From CAWJJM01 sp963843275 (GTDB taxonomy: Bacteria; Acidobacteriota; Thermoanaerobaculia; Multivoradales; JBCCEF01), in the NCBI GenBank assembly GCA_963843275.1, contig CAWJJM010000004.1, forward strand, positions 1 through 64,000: DNA of 64,000 bases, read 5' to 3'. The notes beneath the pieces were generated by a model, which saw only the letters and a list, made by a program, of their open reading frames with translations, was not told the DNA's origin and searched no databases. A program made the position numbers and the translations under genes. Below, piece after piece: positions 21,451 through 29,651 of the stretch. Positions within the stretch are counted from its first letter, which is position 1. Every line of letters starts with the position of its first letter.

Positions 21451-22503
21451 ATGAGTGTCGTGCCCGCCTCGCCGGTCGCCGCCGAACCGACGCTTCCCGC
21501 CGCCGCCGTGCCCGCCGCCGAGGTGGCGGTGCGGGCCACCGCTCTGACCTACGCCTACCGCGAGCGGCGGGCGCTCGACGGGGTGGACTTCGTGGTGCCG
21601 GCGGGGGCGGTGTTCGGCTTCCTGGGGCCCAACGGCAGCGGCAAGACGACGCTGTTCCGCATCCTCGCCACCCTGCTGCCGCCCGGCGGCGGCCGGGTCG
21701 AGGTGCTGGGGACGGCGCTCGCCGCCGGCGGCGGCGCGGCGCTGGCGCGGGTGCGCCGCGAGCTCGGCGTGGTCTTCCAGCTCCCCGGCCTCGACCTGCG
21801 GCTGACGGTGCGCGAGAACCTCCTCCACCAGGGGCACCTGTACGGCCTGCGCGGCCGCCGGCTGGCGCTGCGCATCGGCGAGGCGCTGGCGCGCTTCGAC
21901 CTCGGCGACCGCCGCGACGACCGCGCCGAGGCGCTCTCCGGCGGCCTGCGGCGGCGCGTGGAGCTGGCCAAGGCGCTGCTCCACGGCCCGCGGCTGCTGC
22001 TGCTCGACGAGCCCGCCACCGGCCTCGACCCGCGCGCCCGCCGCGACCTGTGGGCGGTGCTCGGCCGGCTGCGCGACGAGGGGGTGACGGTGATGCTGAC
22101 CACCCACTTCCTCGAGGAGGCCGAGCGCTGCGACCGGCTGGTCCTGCTCGACGGCGGCCGGGTCGTCGCCGCCGGCTCGCCGGACGAGCTCACCCGCGAG
22201 ATCGGCGGCGAGGTGGTGACGGTCTCCGGCCCCGACCCGGTGAGCCTGCGCGAGGCGCTGGGCGCGGCGCTGGCCGGCGAGCCGCTCGCCGCGCGTCCCG
22301 CCGTCCTCGCCGGCACCGTGCGCTTCGAGCTCGCCGGCGGCACCGGCGCCTGGGCGCTGCTGTCCCGGCTCGCCGCGCGGCTGCCCGACTGGGAGCGCCG
22401 GGTCACCGCGGTCACCGTCGCCCGCGCCACCCTCGAGGACGTCTTTCTGCGCCACACCGGCCACGGCCTCTCCGCGGCGCCGGCCGCCGAGGAGGCGCCA
22501 TGA
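21451..22503 (+). CDS. ABC transporter ATP-binding protein (ABC-2 exporter type)
   Basis: 350 residues. Complete nucleotide-binding domain: Walker A FGFLGPNGSGKTTLFRIL, Q-loop GVVFQLPGLDLRLTV, signature ALSGGLRRRVELAKALL, Walker B LLLLDEPATGLDP, H-loop MLTTHFLEEAERC. It has a C-terminal extension of ~110 residues, as in DrrA/CcmA-like exporters. The stop overlaps the start of the permease (ATGA). It lies between the heme O synthase and SCO genes, so export of a component needed for oxidase assembly is the simplest idea, but the cargo is not known; similar pairs also export drugs or lipids. It starts after ~130 bases with no strong ribosome site (GGTCGGG only), so the true start could be an internal one near the domain. 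Confidence 0.92.
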   Translation: MSVVPASPVAAEPTLPAAAVPAAEVAVRATALTYAYRERRALDGVDFVVPAGAVFGFLGPNGSGKTTLFRILATLLPPGGGRVEVLGTALAAGGGAALARVRRELGVVFQLPGLDLRLTVRENLLHQGHLYGLRGRRLALRIGEALARFDLGDRRDDRAEALSGGLRRRVELAKALLHGPRLLLLDEPATGLDPRARRDLWAVLGRLRDEGVTVMLTTHFLEEAERCDRLVLLDGGRVVAAGSPDELTREIGGEVVTVSGPDPVSLREALGAALAGEPLAARPAVLAGTVRFELAGGTGAWALLSRLAARLPDWERRVTAVTVARATLEDVFLRHTGHGLSAAPAAEEAP

Positions 22504-23336
22504 GCGTCGCCGCGCCGCGCCCGCTGCCGGCGCCGCCGGCCCCCGCCGGGGCGACCGCCCTGTGGCTCGCCGCCGGCACCCTGTGGCGCCGCGAGCTGGT
22601 GCGCTTCTTCCGCGAGCCGGCCCGGGTGGTCAGCGCCGCCGCCACCCCGCTGGTCTTCTGGCTGCTGATCGGCGCCGGCTTCTCCGGCTCCTTCCGCATG
22701 CCCGGCGCGCCGGCCGGCGGCGGCGGGTTCCTCGCCTACTTCTACCCGGGCACCGTGGTGCTGGTGCTGCTCTTCGCCGCCATCTTCTCGACCATCTCGC
22801 TGATCGAGGACCGCCGCGAGGGCTTCCTCCAGGGGGTGCTGGCGGCGCCGGTGTCGCGGGCGGCGGTGGTGGCGGGCAAGGTGGCGGGCGGCGCCACCCT
22901 GGCGGCGCTCCAGGGCGGCGTCTTCCTGGTGCTGGCGCCGGTCGCCGGCTTCCCGCTCACCGCGGGCGGCGCGGCCGCGGCGGCGGCGGTGGTGGTGCTG
23001 CTGTCGCTCCAGCTCGCCGCGGTCGGCTTCGCCGCCGCCTGGCGGGTGAGCTCGGTGCAGGGCTTCCACGCCGTGATGAACCTGCTGCTGATCCCGCTGT
23101 GGCTGCTGTCGGGCGCCTTCTTCCCGCCCGCCGGTGCGCCGCGCTGGCTGGCGGCGGTGATGCACGCCAACCCGCTGACCTGGGGCGTGGCGGCGCTGCG
23201 CGAGGCGCTGGCGCCGGGCGGCGGCGCGGCGGCCGGGCTGCCGTCGTTCGGCCCGGCGGTGGCGGTGACCGCGGCGGTCACCCTGGCCGCCTTCGCCGGA
23301 GCGCTGCTGGCGGCGCGCGGCGGGAGGCTGGAGTGA
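22500..23336 (+). CDS. ABC-2 type transporter permease
   Basis: 278 residues, membrane partner of the preceding ATPase (start ATG within the ATGA overlap). About six hydrophobic segments: VSAAATPLVFWLLIGAGFSG, YFYPGTVVLVLLFAAIFSTI, the coupling-loop-like SLIEDRREGFLQGVLAAPVS, AAVVVLLSLQLAAVGFAAAW, GFHAVMNLLLIPLWLLSGAF, and a last helix near the C-terminus. The FFPPAGAPRWL and NPLTWGVAALREAL stretches are typical of ABC-2 permeases. Its stop overlaps the GTG of the SCO gene, so the three are translated together. Confidence 0.92.
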   Translation: MSVAAPRPLPAPPAPAGATALWLAAGTLWRRELVRFFREPARVVSAAATPLVFWLLIGAGFSGSFRMPGAPAGGGGFLAYFYPGTVVLVLLFAAIFSTISLIEDRREGFLQGVLAAPVSRAAVVAGKVAGGATLAALQGGVFLVLAPVAGFPLTAGGAAAAAAVVVLLSLQLAAVGFAAAWRVSSVQGFHAVMNLLLIPLWLLSGAFFPPAGAPRWLAAVMHANPLTWGVAALREALAPGGGAAAGLPSFGPAVAVTAAVTLAAFAGALLAARGGRLE

Positions 23337-23974
23337 GCGTCGGCCGCCGCTTCCACCGCGGCCTGCTGTGGGGCCTGCTGCTCGGCGTCGTGGTCGCCCT
23401 GGGGATCGGCACCTGGCTGAGCCGCCGCGCCGGCGGCTGGGGCGGCACGCCGCTGCCCGACCTCGGCGCGGTGCCGGCCTTCGAGCTGCACAACCGCGAC
23501 GGCTCGGCCGTCGACCGCGACACCCTGCTCGGCACCCCCTGGGTGGCCGACCTGGTCTTCACCCGCTGCGTCCTGATCTGCCCGGTGATGTCGATGAAGA
23601 TGGCGGCGCTCGACCGCGACCTGCCGCGGGGGGAGGACGGCCGCGCGGCGGTGCGCCTGGTGTCGATCACCGTCGATCCCGAGCACGACCAGCCGCCGGT
23701 GCTCGAGGAGTTCGCCCGCCGCTACCACGCCAGCGACCGCTGGCTCTTCCTCACCGGCAGCCGCGAGCAGATCGGCCGCCTGGCCGCCGACGGTCTGCAC
23801 CTGGGGTTCGATCCCAACCCGCCGCTGGTCCCGCTCCAGGAGGGCGACACGATCTACCACTCCACCAAGTTCGTGCTCGTCGACGCCCTGGGCCGGGTGC
23901 GCGGCTACTACGACTCGCAGAGCGCCGAGGACCTCGACCGGCTGCGCCACGACGTCGCGCGGCTGCTCGGCTGA
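23333..23974 (+). CDS. SCO family protein (second copy)
   Basis: 213 residues. A signal anchor (LLWGLLLGVVVALGIGTWLS) is followed by a thioredoxin fold: PAFELHNRDGSAVDRDTLLG, then ADLVFTRCVLICPVMSMKM with CVLIC as the copper-binding cysteine pair, RLVSITVDPEHDQPPVLEEF, and the conserved His in TIYHSTKFVLVDALGRVRGY. GTG at 23333 overlaps the permease stop; no better ATG is in frame nearby. It is closer to classical PrrC/SCO than the operon copy at 10431. Likely role: copper insertion or disulfide reduction for CuA or the caa3 cytochrome. Confidence 0.92.
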   Translation: MSVGRRFHRGLLWGLLLGVVVALGIGTWLSRRAGGWGGTPLPDLGAVPAFELHNRDGSAVDRDTLLGTPWVADLVFTRCVLICPVMSMKMAALDRDLPRGEDGRAAVRLVSITVDPEHDQPPVLEEFARRYHASDRWLFLTGSREQIGRLAADGLHLGFDPNPPLVPLQEGDTIYHSTKFVLVDALGRVRGYYDSQSAEDLDRLRHDVARLLG

Positions 23975-23982
23975 GCGCCCGC

Positions 23983-26661
23983 TCAGCCGTCCGCCAGCGT
24001 CCGCACCGGGTCGACGCGGGCGGCGCGGCGGGCCGGCACCAGGCCGGCGGCCAGGGCCACCCCGAGCAGCACCGCGAAGACCACCGCGAAGGTCGCCGGA
24101 TCCGCCGTCCCGACCCGGAACAGGAAGGCCTCGAGGCCCCGCCCGGCGGCCAGCGCTCCCACCGCCCCGCAGGCGATCCCCACGCCCACCGGCACGAGCA
24201 TCTGGCGCAGCGCCAGGGCGACCACCTCCCGGGCGCTCGCGCCGAGCGCCATCCGCACCCCGATCTCGTGGCGCCGCTGCTCCACGGTGAAGGCCAGCGT
24301 GCCGTAGATGCCGACCGCGGCGAGCAGCAGGCCGACCGCGCCGAGAAGGGTGAGCAGGAGGGTGTTGAAGCGCGCCTGGGAGAGCGAGCTGCCCAGGCGC
24401 TGCCGCATCGAGGCCACGTCGTAGACCGGCAGCTCGGGGTCGACCCGGGCGACCAGGCGGCGCAGCGGCGCGGCCGCCGCCTCCGGGGCCCCGGCCGTGC
24501 GCACCGCGAGGACCATGGTGCGCTGCAGCCAGCCCCACGCTTCCTCCGGCGCCTGGGCCAGCGGGATGTAGAACTGCGGCGGCGGCTCGACCGCGAGGCC
24601 GCGGGAGCGCACGTCGCCGACCACGCCGACGACCGTCTTCCAGCGCGGGTCGTCCGGCGTCCCCTCGCAGCAGGCGACCCGCCGCCCGAGGACCTCGCCG
24701 TCGGGGAACAGGCGCCGGGCCAGCGTCTCGTTGACCAGCATCACCCGCGGCGCCCCGCGGCGGTCGGCGGCGGTGAGCGCCCGGCCGGCGCGCAGCGGCA
24801 GCCCCAGGGTGGCGAGGTAGCCGGGCGACACCAGGCGCAGGTCGGCGAGCACCAGGTGGTCCTCGTCGAGCGGCTGGCCCTCGACCAGCAGGCCGTTGCT
24901 GGCGCTGGAGCCCGCCAGCGGCAGCTGGTTGGAGACCGCCGCCGCCCGCACCCCCGGCAGCGCGGCCGCCCCCGCGGCGAGGCGGGCGAAGGTGTCGACC
25001 ACCCGGCCGGGGTCCGCGTAGCCGTTCTCGGGCAGCGACACGCGCAGGGTGAGCAGGCGGTCGACGTCGAAGCCCGGGGACACGCGGGCCACCTCGATGC
25101 CGCTGTGCACCAGCAGGCCCGCCGCCACCAGCAGCACCAGGGCCAGGGCCACCTCCCCGGTGACCAGCAGGCTGCGCAGCCGATCGGACGACCCGTCGCG
25201 CCCGCTGCGGCCGCCCTCGCGCAGCATCTCGCCGGGACGGGCCCGGGAGCCCCGGAAGGCCGGGAAGAGGCCGGCGAGCAGGCTGGCGCCCACCGCCAGG
25301 GCGACCGCGAACGCGACCACCGGCAGGTCGATGGCGGCCTCGTCGAGCCGCGGCACGCCCGGCGGCGCCAACGCCACCAGGGCGCGCACCCCCGCCGCCG
25401 CCAGCACCACCCCGCCGGCGGCCGCCGCCAGGGCGAGCAGCAGGCTCTCGGTGAGGAGCTGGCGCACCAGGCGCAGCCGCCGTGCCCCGAGCGCCGCCCG
25501 CACCGCCATCTCCCGGCCGCGGCCGGCGCCGTGGGCGAGCAGCAGGTTGGCGACGTTGCCGCAGGCGATCAGCAGCACCACGACGACGGCGGCGAAGAGG
25601 ATCAGCAGGCGGCGGCGCACGTCGACCACCAGGTCGTCGGCGAGCGAGGTGACCAGGGCACGCAGGTCGCGCTGGTCGTCCGGGGCGGCCTCCTGTCGCC
25701 GGGCGGAGACGCGGCGCAGCTCGGCCTGCGCCCGGGCCCGGTCGACCCCGGGGGCCAACCGCCCCACCACCTGGTAGGTGTGCTCGTCGTAGGTCGCCAG
25801 CCGCTCGGCGGTGAAGGCCATCGGCACCCACAGCTCGGCGCCGTCGCCGGTGGGGTCGAAGCCCGGCGGCATCACCCCGACGACGGTGGCCGGCGCGCCG
25901 TCGATCCGCACCCGCCGCCCCACCAGGCCGGGGTCGGCGGCGAAGCGCCGCGCCCACAGCTCGTGCGACAGGACCACGGTCGGAGGGGCCCCCGGCCGGT
26001 CCTCCTCCGGGCCGAAGGGGCGGCCGAGCGCGGGAGCGACCGCGAAGACGCGCCAGAAGGCGGCGGTCGCACGCAGCCCCGGGACCCGCACCGGCGACGG
26101 CCCGGCGGCCAGGTTGAAGCTGCCGGCGCGGGCGGCCGCCAGGGCGGTGAAGGCCCGGGAGTCCTCGCGCCAGTCGGCGAAGTTGCCGGCGGAGACGTCG
26201 CCGCGGCGGTCGAGGTCGCCCTCCCAGACGAACACCACCCGCTCCGGCTGCGGGAACGGCGGCGGGCGCAGGAGCACGGCGTGGACGACGCTGAAGATGG
26301 CGGTGGTGGCGCCGATGCCGAGCGCCAGGGTGAGCACCGCCACCAGGCTCACCGCCGGCGCGCGGCGCAGCTGGCGGCCGGCGACGCGGAGGTCGTGGGC
26401 CAGCTCGGAGAGCGTCTCCAGGCGGCGGCTGCGGCGCAGCCGCTCGCCGTCGAGCTCGGCGCAGGCGGCGCGCACCCGCCCCGGGTCACCGAAGCGCCGC
26501 AGCGCCTCGCGCCGCGCGGCCTCGGGGCTCCACCCCGCCGCCTCGAGCTCGGCGGCGCGCTCGGCGAGGTGGAAGTCGATCTCCTCGTCGACGGCGCGGC
26601 GCAGGCCCTCGGGCGAGTCGGGGAGGCGGAAGAGGCGACGCACGCCGCGCGGCAGGGCCAC
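23983..26661 (-). CDS. ADOP-type ABC transporter permease (MacB/FtsX-like, duplicated)
   Basis: 892 residues. The N-terminal ~75 residues are a soluble module (RAVDEEIDFHLAERAAELEA, EAARREALRRFGDPGRVRAA) found in acidobacterial duplicated orphan permeases. Next come two MacB-PCD plus FtsX repeats: LVAVLTLALGIGATTAIFSV with an extracytoplasmic domain (VRVPGLRATAAFWRVFAVAP, LSHELWARRFAADPGLVGRR), then a three-helix FtsX unit containing IACGNVANLLLAHGAGRGRE; the second half repeats this and ends ALAAGLVPARRAARVDPVRT. No ATPase gene is adjacent. GTG at 26661 lies two bases after the PadR stop, so regulator and permease are one unit. Confidence 0.93.
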   Translation of the reverse strand: MALPRGVRRLFRLPDSPEGLRRAVDEEIDFHLAERAAELEAAGWSPEAARREALRRFGDPGRVRAACAELDGERLRRSRRLETLSELAHDLRVAGRQLRRAPAVSLVAVLTLALGIGATTAIFSVVHAVLLRPPPFPQPERVVFVWEGDLDRRGDVSAGNFADWREDSRAFTALAAARAGSFNLAAGPSPVRVPGLRATAAFWRVFAVAPALGRPFGPEEDRPGAPPTVVLSHELWARRFAADPGLVGRRVRIDGAPATVVGVMPPGFDPTGDGAELWVPMAFTAERLATYDEHTYQVVGRLAPGVDRARAQAELRRVSARRQEAAPDDQRDLRALVTSLADDLVVDVRRRLLILFAAVVVVLLIACGNVANLLLAHGAGRGREMAVRAALGARRLRLVRQLLTESLLLALAAAAGGVVLAAAGVRALVALAPPGVPRLDEAAIDLPVVAFAVALAVGASLLAGLFPAFRGSRARPGEMLREGGRSGRDGSSDRLRSLLVTGEVALALVLLVAAGLLVHSGIEVARVSPGFDVDRLLTLRVSLPENGYADPGRVVDTFARLAAGAAALPGVRAAAVSNQLPLAGSSASNGLLVEGQPLDEDHLVLADLRLVSPGYLATLGLPLRAGRALTAADRRGAPRVMLVNETLARRLFPDGEVLGRRVACCEGTPDDPRWKTVVGVVGDVRSRGLAVEPPPQFYIPLAQAPEEAWGWLQRTMVLAVRTAGAPEAAAAPLRRLVARVDPELPVYDVASMRQRLGSSLSQARFNTLLLTLLGAVGLLLAAVGIYGTLAFTVEQRRHEIGVRMALGASAREVVALALRQMLVPVGVGIACGAVGALAAGRGLEAFLFRVGTADPATFAVVFAVLLGVALAAGLVPARRAARVDPVRTLADG

Positions 26662-26663
26662 GC

Positions 26664-27026
26664 TCAGGCCTCCGCGGCGCCGAGCACGCGGTCCACCGCC
26701 TCGCGGTAGCGGCGCCAGGTCTCGACCTGCCCGGCGAGCCGCTGCCGGCCGGCGCCGGTGAGCCGGTAGTACTTGGCCCGGCGGTTGTTCTCCGACAGCC
26801 CCCACTCGGCGCTCACCCAGCCGCGCTTCTCGAGGCGGTGCAGCGCCGGGTAGAGGGCCCCCTCCTCGACGAGGATCTCTTCGCCGGTGCGGCGGCGGAT
26901 GGAGTCGGCCACCGCGTAGCCGTGCAGCGGCCCCCAGCTCAGGGTCTTCAGCACCAGGACGTCCAGCGTGCCGCGCAGCAGCTCGAGGTTGCGCTCGCCG
27001 GCGTCGCCATCTTCCCTAAGGTTCAT
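26664..27026 (-). CDS. PadR family transcriptional regulator
   Basis: 120-residue winged-helix repressor of the PadR-s1 type. Core sequence: LLRGTLDVLVLKTLSWGPLH, GYAVADSIRRRTGEEILVEE, GALYPALHRLEKRGWVSAEW, NNRRAKYYRLTGAGRQRL, then a C-terminal dimerisation helix. It is located directly before the ADOP permease, a pairing common in Acidobacteriota, and probably controls it and itself. ATG at 27026. Confidence 0.95.
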   Translation of the reverse strand: MNLREDGDAGERNLELLRGTLDVLVLKTLSWGPLHGYAVADSIRRRTGEEILVEEGALYPALHRLEKRGWVSAEWGLSENNRRAKYYRLTGAGRQRLAGQVETWRRYREAVDRVLGAAEA

Positions 27027-27079
27027 AGGGGTGAGGCTACGGCACGCTCCCCTGAGAAGTCAAGGGGACCGCCCCGCGC

Positions 27080-27712
27080 TCAGTCCAGGCTGGGGTGGTC
27101 GGGGTGGTCGAGGTCGATGCCGCGGCGCGAGGCGAGGCGACGCAGGCGGTCGTAGAGGTTCTGGCCCAGCAGGCCCTGGGCCGCCGTGGAGACGTCGGCC
27201 AGCACCTTGCGCACGTCCTCGGGACCGCTCCAGTGGGCCCGGGCGTAGGGCTCGAGCTCGCCGCCGAAGGCGTGGGCGAGCACGGCGGTGGCGAGGACCA
27301 GGTCGTCGAGGTAGCCGATCCCTCCGACCACCGCCTCCGGGAACAGGTCCATGGGCAGGATGAAGTAGGCCAGCGCGCCGCCGATCATGGCGCGGGCCGA
27401 GCCCGGCACCCGGCGGTCGAGCATCAGCCGCACCAGCAGCATGAAGACGTCGGGGACCAGCAGCAGCGCCCGCACCACCGCCGGCGTCAGCCGGCCGCCC
27501 CGCCGCTCCACGGTGTCGAGGACGCGGCCGCGCAGCCGGTCGTAGAAGCTGAGCAGCCCCGAAGAGGGCAGCGCCGCGCCGCCGGCGAACACCTCCTCGG
27601 CGTCCTCTGCGCTCGCGACCTCGACGGCCCAGGTCTCCTCGCCGGGGTCCGTCGGTGGATCCGCGTCGTTGCGCAGGTCCTCGAGGCGCTGGTCCAGGTC
27701 GTCGCTCGCCAT
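27080..27712 (-). CDS. DUF1232 (YkvA-like) protein
   Basis: 210 residues. The DUF1232 core is PGSARAMIGGALAYFILPMD, LFPEAVVGGIGYLDDLVLAT, with the usual (Y/D)-L-P-x-D pattern and two short hydrophobic helices. An acidic N-terminal region (DADPPTDPGEETWAVEV) precedes it, and a helical C-terminus follows. The function of the family is unknown. It stands alone between PadR and proS on the same strand. Confidence 0.88.
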   Translation of the reverse strand: MASDDLDQRLEDLRNDADPPTDPGEETWAVEVASAEDAEEVFAGGAALPSSGLLSFYDRLRGRVLDTVERRGGRLTPAVVRALLLVPDVFMLLVRLMLDRRVPGSARAMIGGALAYFILPMDLFPEAVVGGIGYLDDLVLATAVLAHAFGGELEPYARAHWSGPEDVRKVLADVSTAAQGLLGQNLYDRLRRLASRRGIDLDHPDHPSLD

Positions 27713-27816
27713 CGTGTTCTCCTCGGCCGTTCGGGTCGTTCCACTCTACCGCCGCCGCCGGCCCCGACCCCTGGAGGCTTCAAGCGGCGTGCCACCGCCG
27801 GCGCCGGCGCCGCCCC

Positions 27817-29538
27817 TCAGCCGGCGAGCAGGGCGAGCACGCGCTCGACCGCGTCGTCCACCGCGACGAGCTGCTTGGCCCGGTCGCGGCGCAGCGAGAC
27901 CTCCACCTGGCCCTCGGCGAGCGAGCGGGCGCCCACCACCAGGCGCACCGGGAAGCCGATCAGGTCGGCGTCCTTGAACTTGACCCCGGGGCGCTCGTCG
28001 CGGTCGTCGAAGAGCACGTCGACGCCGCGCGCGGCGAGGTCGGCGTAGAGGCGCTCGGCGACCCGGCCGACCTCCGGGTCGTCCGGGTTCAGCGCCGCCA
28101 GCAGGACCTCGAACGGGGCCAGCGGCCGCGGCCAGATGATCCCCTCCTTGTCGTGGTTCTGCTCGATCGCGGCGGCCACGGTGCGGCCGATGCCGAGACC
28201 GTAGCAGCCCATGATCATCGGGTGGTCGTCGCCGCTCTCGTCGGTGTAGGTGCACGACATCGCCTGCGAGTACTTGGTGCCGAGCTTGAAGATGTGGCCG
28301 GTCTCGATGCCGCGGAACAGCTCGAGGGTGCCGTCGCAGCGCGGGCAGGGGTCGCCGCCGGTGACCAGCACGACGTCGCCCGGGATCGGCTCCGTCGCCA
28401 CGTCGCGGTCCCAGCGGACGTGGCACAGGTGGGTGTCGGCCTTGTTGGCGCCGCACACGAAGTCGACCAGCCCGGCGGCGGAGCGATCGACCACCAGCCG
28501 CACCTGGGCGTCCAGCCCCACCGGGCCGGCGAAGCCGGGGGGCGACCCGGTCGCCTGGCGCACCTTGTCCTCGCCGGCCAGCGCCAGGTGCTGCACGCCG
28601 AGCAGGTTGGCGAGCTTGACCTCGTTGACCTCGCGGTCGCCGCGCACCGCCACCGCCACCAGCCCCTCCTCGCTGTCGTAGATCAGCGTCTTGACGATGC
28701 CGTGCGGCGCGAAGCCGAGGAACTCCGCCACGTCGGGCACCGACGTCATCCCCGGCGTCGCCACCTCCTCGGGCCCGTCGGAGCGCGCCGCCGCGGCCGC
28801 CGCGGCGGGGGGGACGAGCTCGCGGCTCTCGGCCTTCTCCACGTTGGCGGCGTAGCCGCAGCTCGGGCAGCGCACCACCGCGCTCTCGCCGGTGTCGGCG
28901 ACCACCATGAACTCGTGGGACGACGAGCCGCCGATGGTGCCGGTGTCGGCCTCGACCACGTTGTAGTCCAGACCGCAGTGCTCGAAGACCCGGCGGTAGG
29001 CGGCGAGCATGTCGTCGTAGGTGGCGTCGAGGCTGCCGGTGTCGGCGTGGAACGAGTAGCCGTCCTTCATCAGGAACTCGCGGCCGCGCATCAGCCCGAA
29101 GCGCGGCCGGATCTCGTCGCGGAACTTGGTCTGGATCTGGTAGAGGTTCAGCGGCAGCTGGCGGTAGGACTTCACGTCCCGCCGCACCGTGTCGGTGATC
29201 ACCTCCTCGTGGGTGGGCCCGAAGCAGAAGTCGCGCTGGTGACGGTCCTGGATGCGCAGCAGCTCCTTGCCGTAGAGCTGCCAGCGCCCCGACTCCTGCC
29301 ACAGCTCGGCCGGCTGCACCGCCGGCATGGCCAGCTCGACGGCGCCCGAGGCGTCGAGCTCGTGGCGCACGATGTCGATCATCTTGCGGACGCTGCGCCA
29401 GCCCAGCGGCAGGTAGGTGTAGATCCCCGCCGCGACCTTGCGGATCATCCCGGCGCGCACCATGAGCTGGTGGCTGACCACCTCGGCGTCGGCGGGCACC
29501 TCACGGGTGGTGAACAGGTAGTAACGACTCCAGCGCAT
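27817..29538 (-). CDS. proS: Prolyl-tRNA synthetase
   Basis: Charges tRNA-Pro with proline. 573 residues, the bacterial ProRS type with an editing insertion. N-terminal class II core: MIRKVAAGIYTYLPLGWRSV (motif 1 region), CFGPTHEEVITD, and motif 2 FRDEIRPRFGLMRGREFLMK. The insertion domain includes a CPSCGYAANVEKAE stretch and FLGFAPHGIVKTLIYDSEEG. Motif 3 is MGCYGLGIGRTVAAAIEQNH. The C-terminal anticodon domain has YADLAARGVDVLFDDRDERP. ATG at 29538; the upstream gap of ~110 bases shows no T-box or other leader I can recognise. Confidence 0.97.
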   Translation of the reverse strand: MRWSRYYLFTTREVPADAEVVSHQLMVRAGMIRKVAAGIYTYLPLGWRSVRKMIDIVRHELDASGAVELAMPAVQPAELWQESGRWQLYGKELLRIQDRHQRDFCFGPTHEEVITDTVRRDVKSYRQLPLNLYQIQTKFRDEIRPRFGLMRGREFLMKDGYSFHADTGSLDATYDDMLAAYRRVFEHCGLDYNVVEADTGTIGGSSSHEFMVVADTGESAVVRCPSCGYAANVEKAESRELVPPAAAAAAARSDGPEEVATPGMTSVPDVAEFLGFAPHGIVKTLIYDSEEGLVAVAVRGDREVNEVKLANLLGVQHLALAGEDKVRQATGSPPGFAGPVGLDAQVRLVVDRSAAGLVDFVCGANKADTHLCHVRWDRDVATEPIPGDVVLVTGGDPCPRCDGTLELFRGIETGHIFKLGTKYSQAMSCTYTDESGDDHPMIMGCYGLGIGRTVAAAIEQNHDKEGIIWPRPLAPFEVLLAALNPDDPEVGRVAERLYADLAARGVDVLFDDRDERPGVKFKDADLIGFPVRLVVGARSLAEGQVEVSLRRDRAKQLVAVDDAVERVLALLAG

Positions 29539-29651
29539 GGTCGATCTCCAGCGGGTGGGACGGCTCGGACCGAGCGGCGGCCGCCGCGCGGGGCGGCCCG
29601 GAACGGTGATGCTACCGCACCGCGGCGGCGCGCACCGGGATCCCCCCGGTC

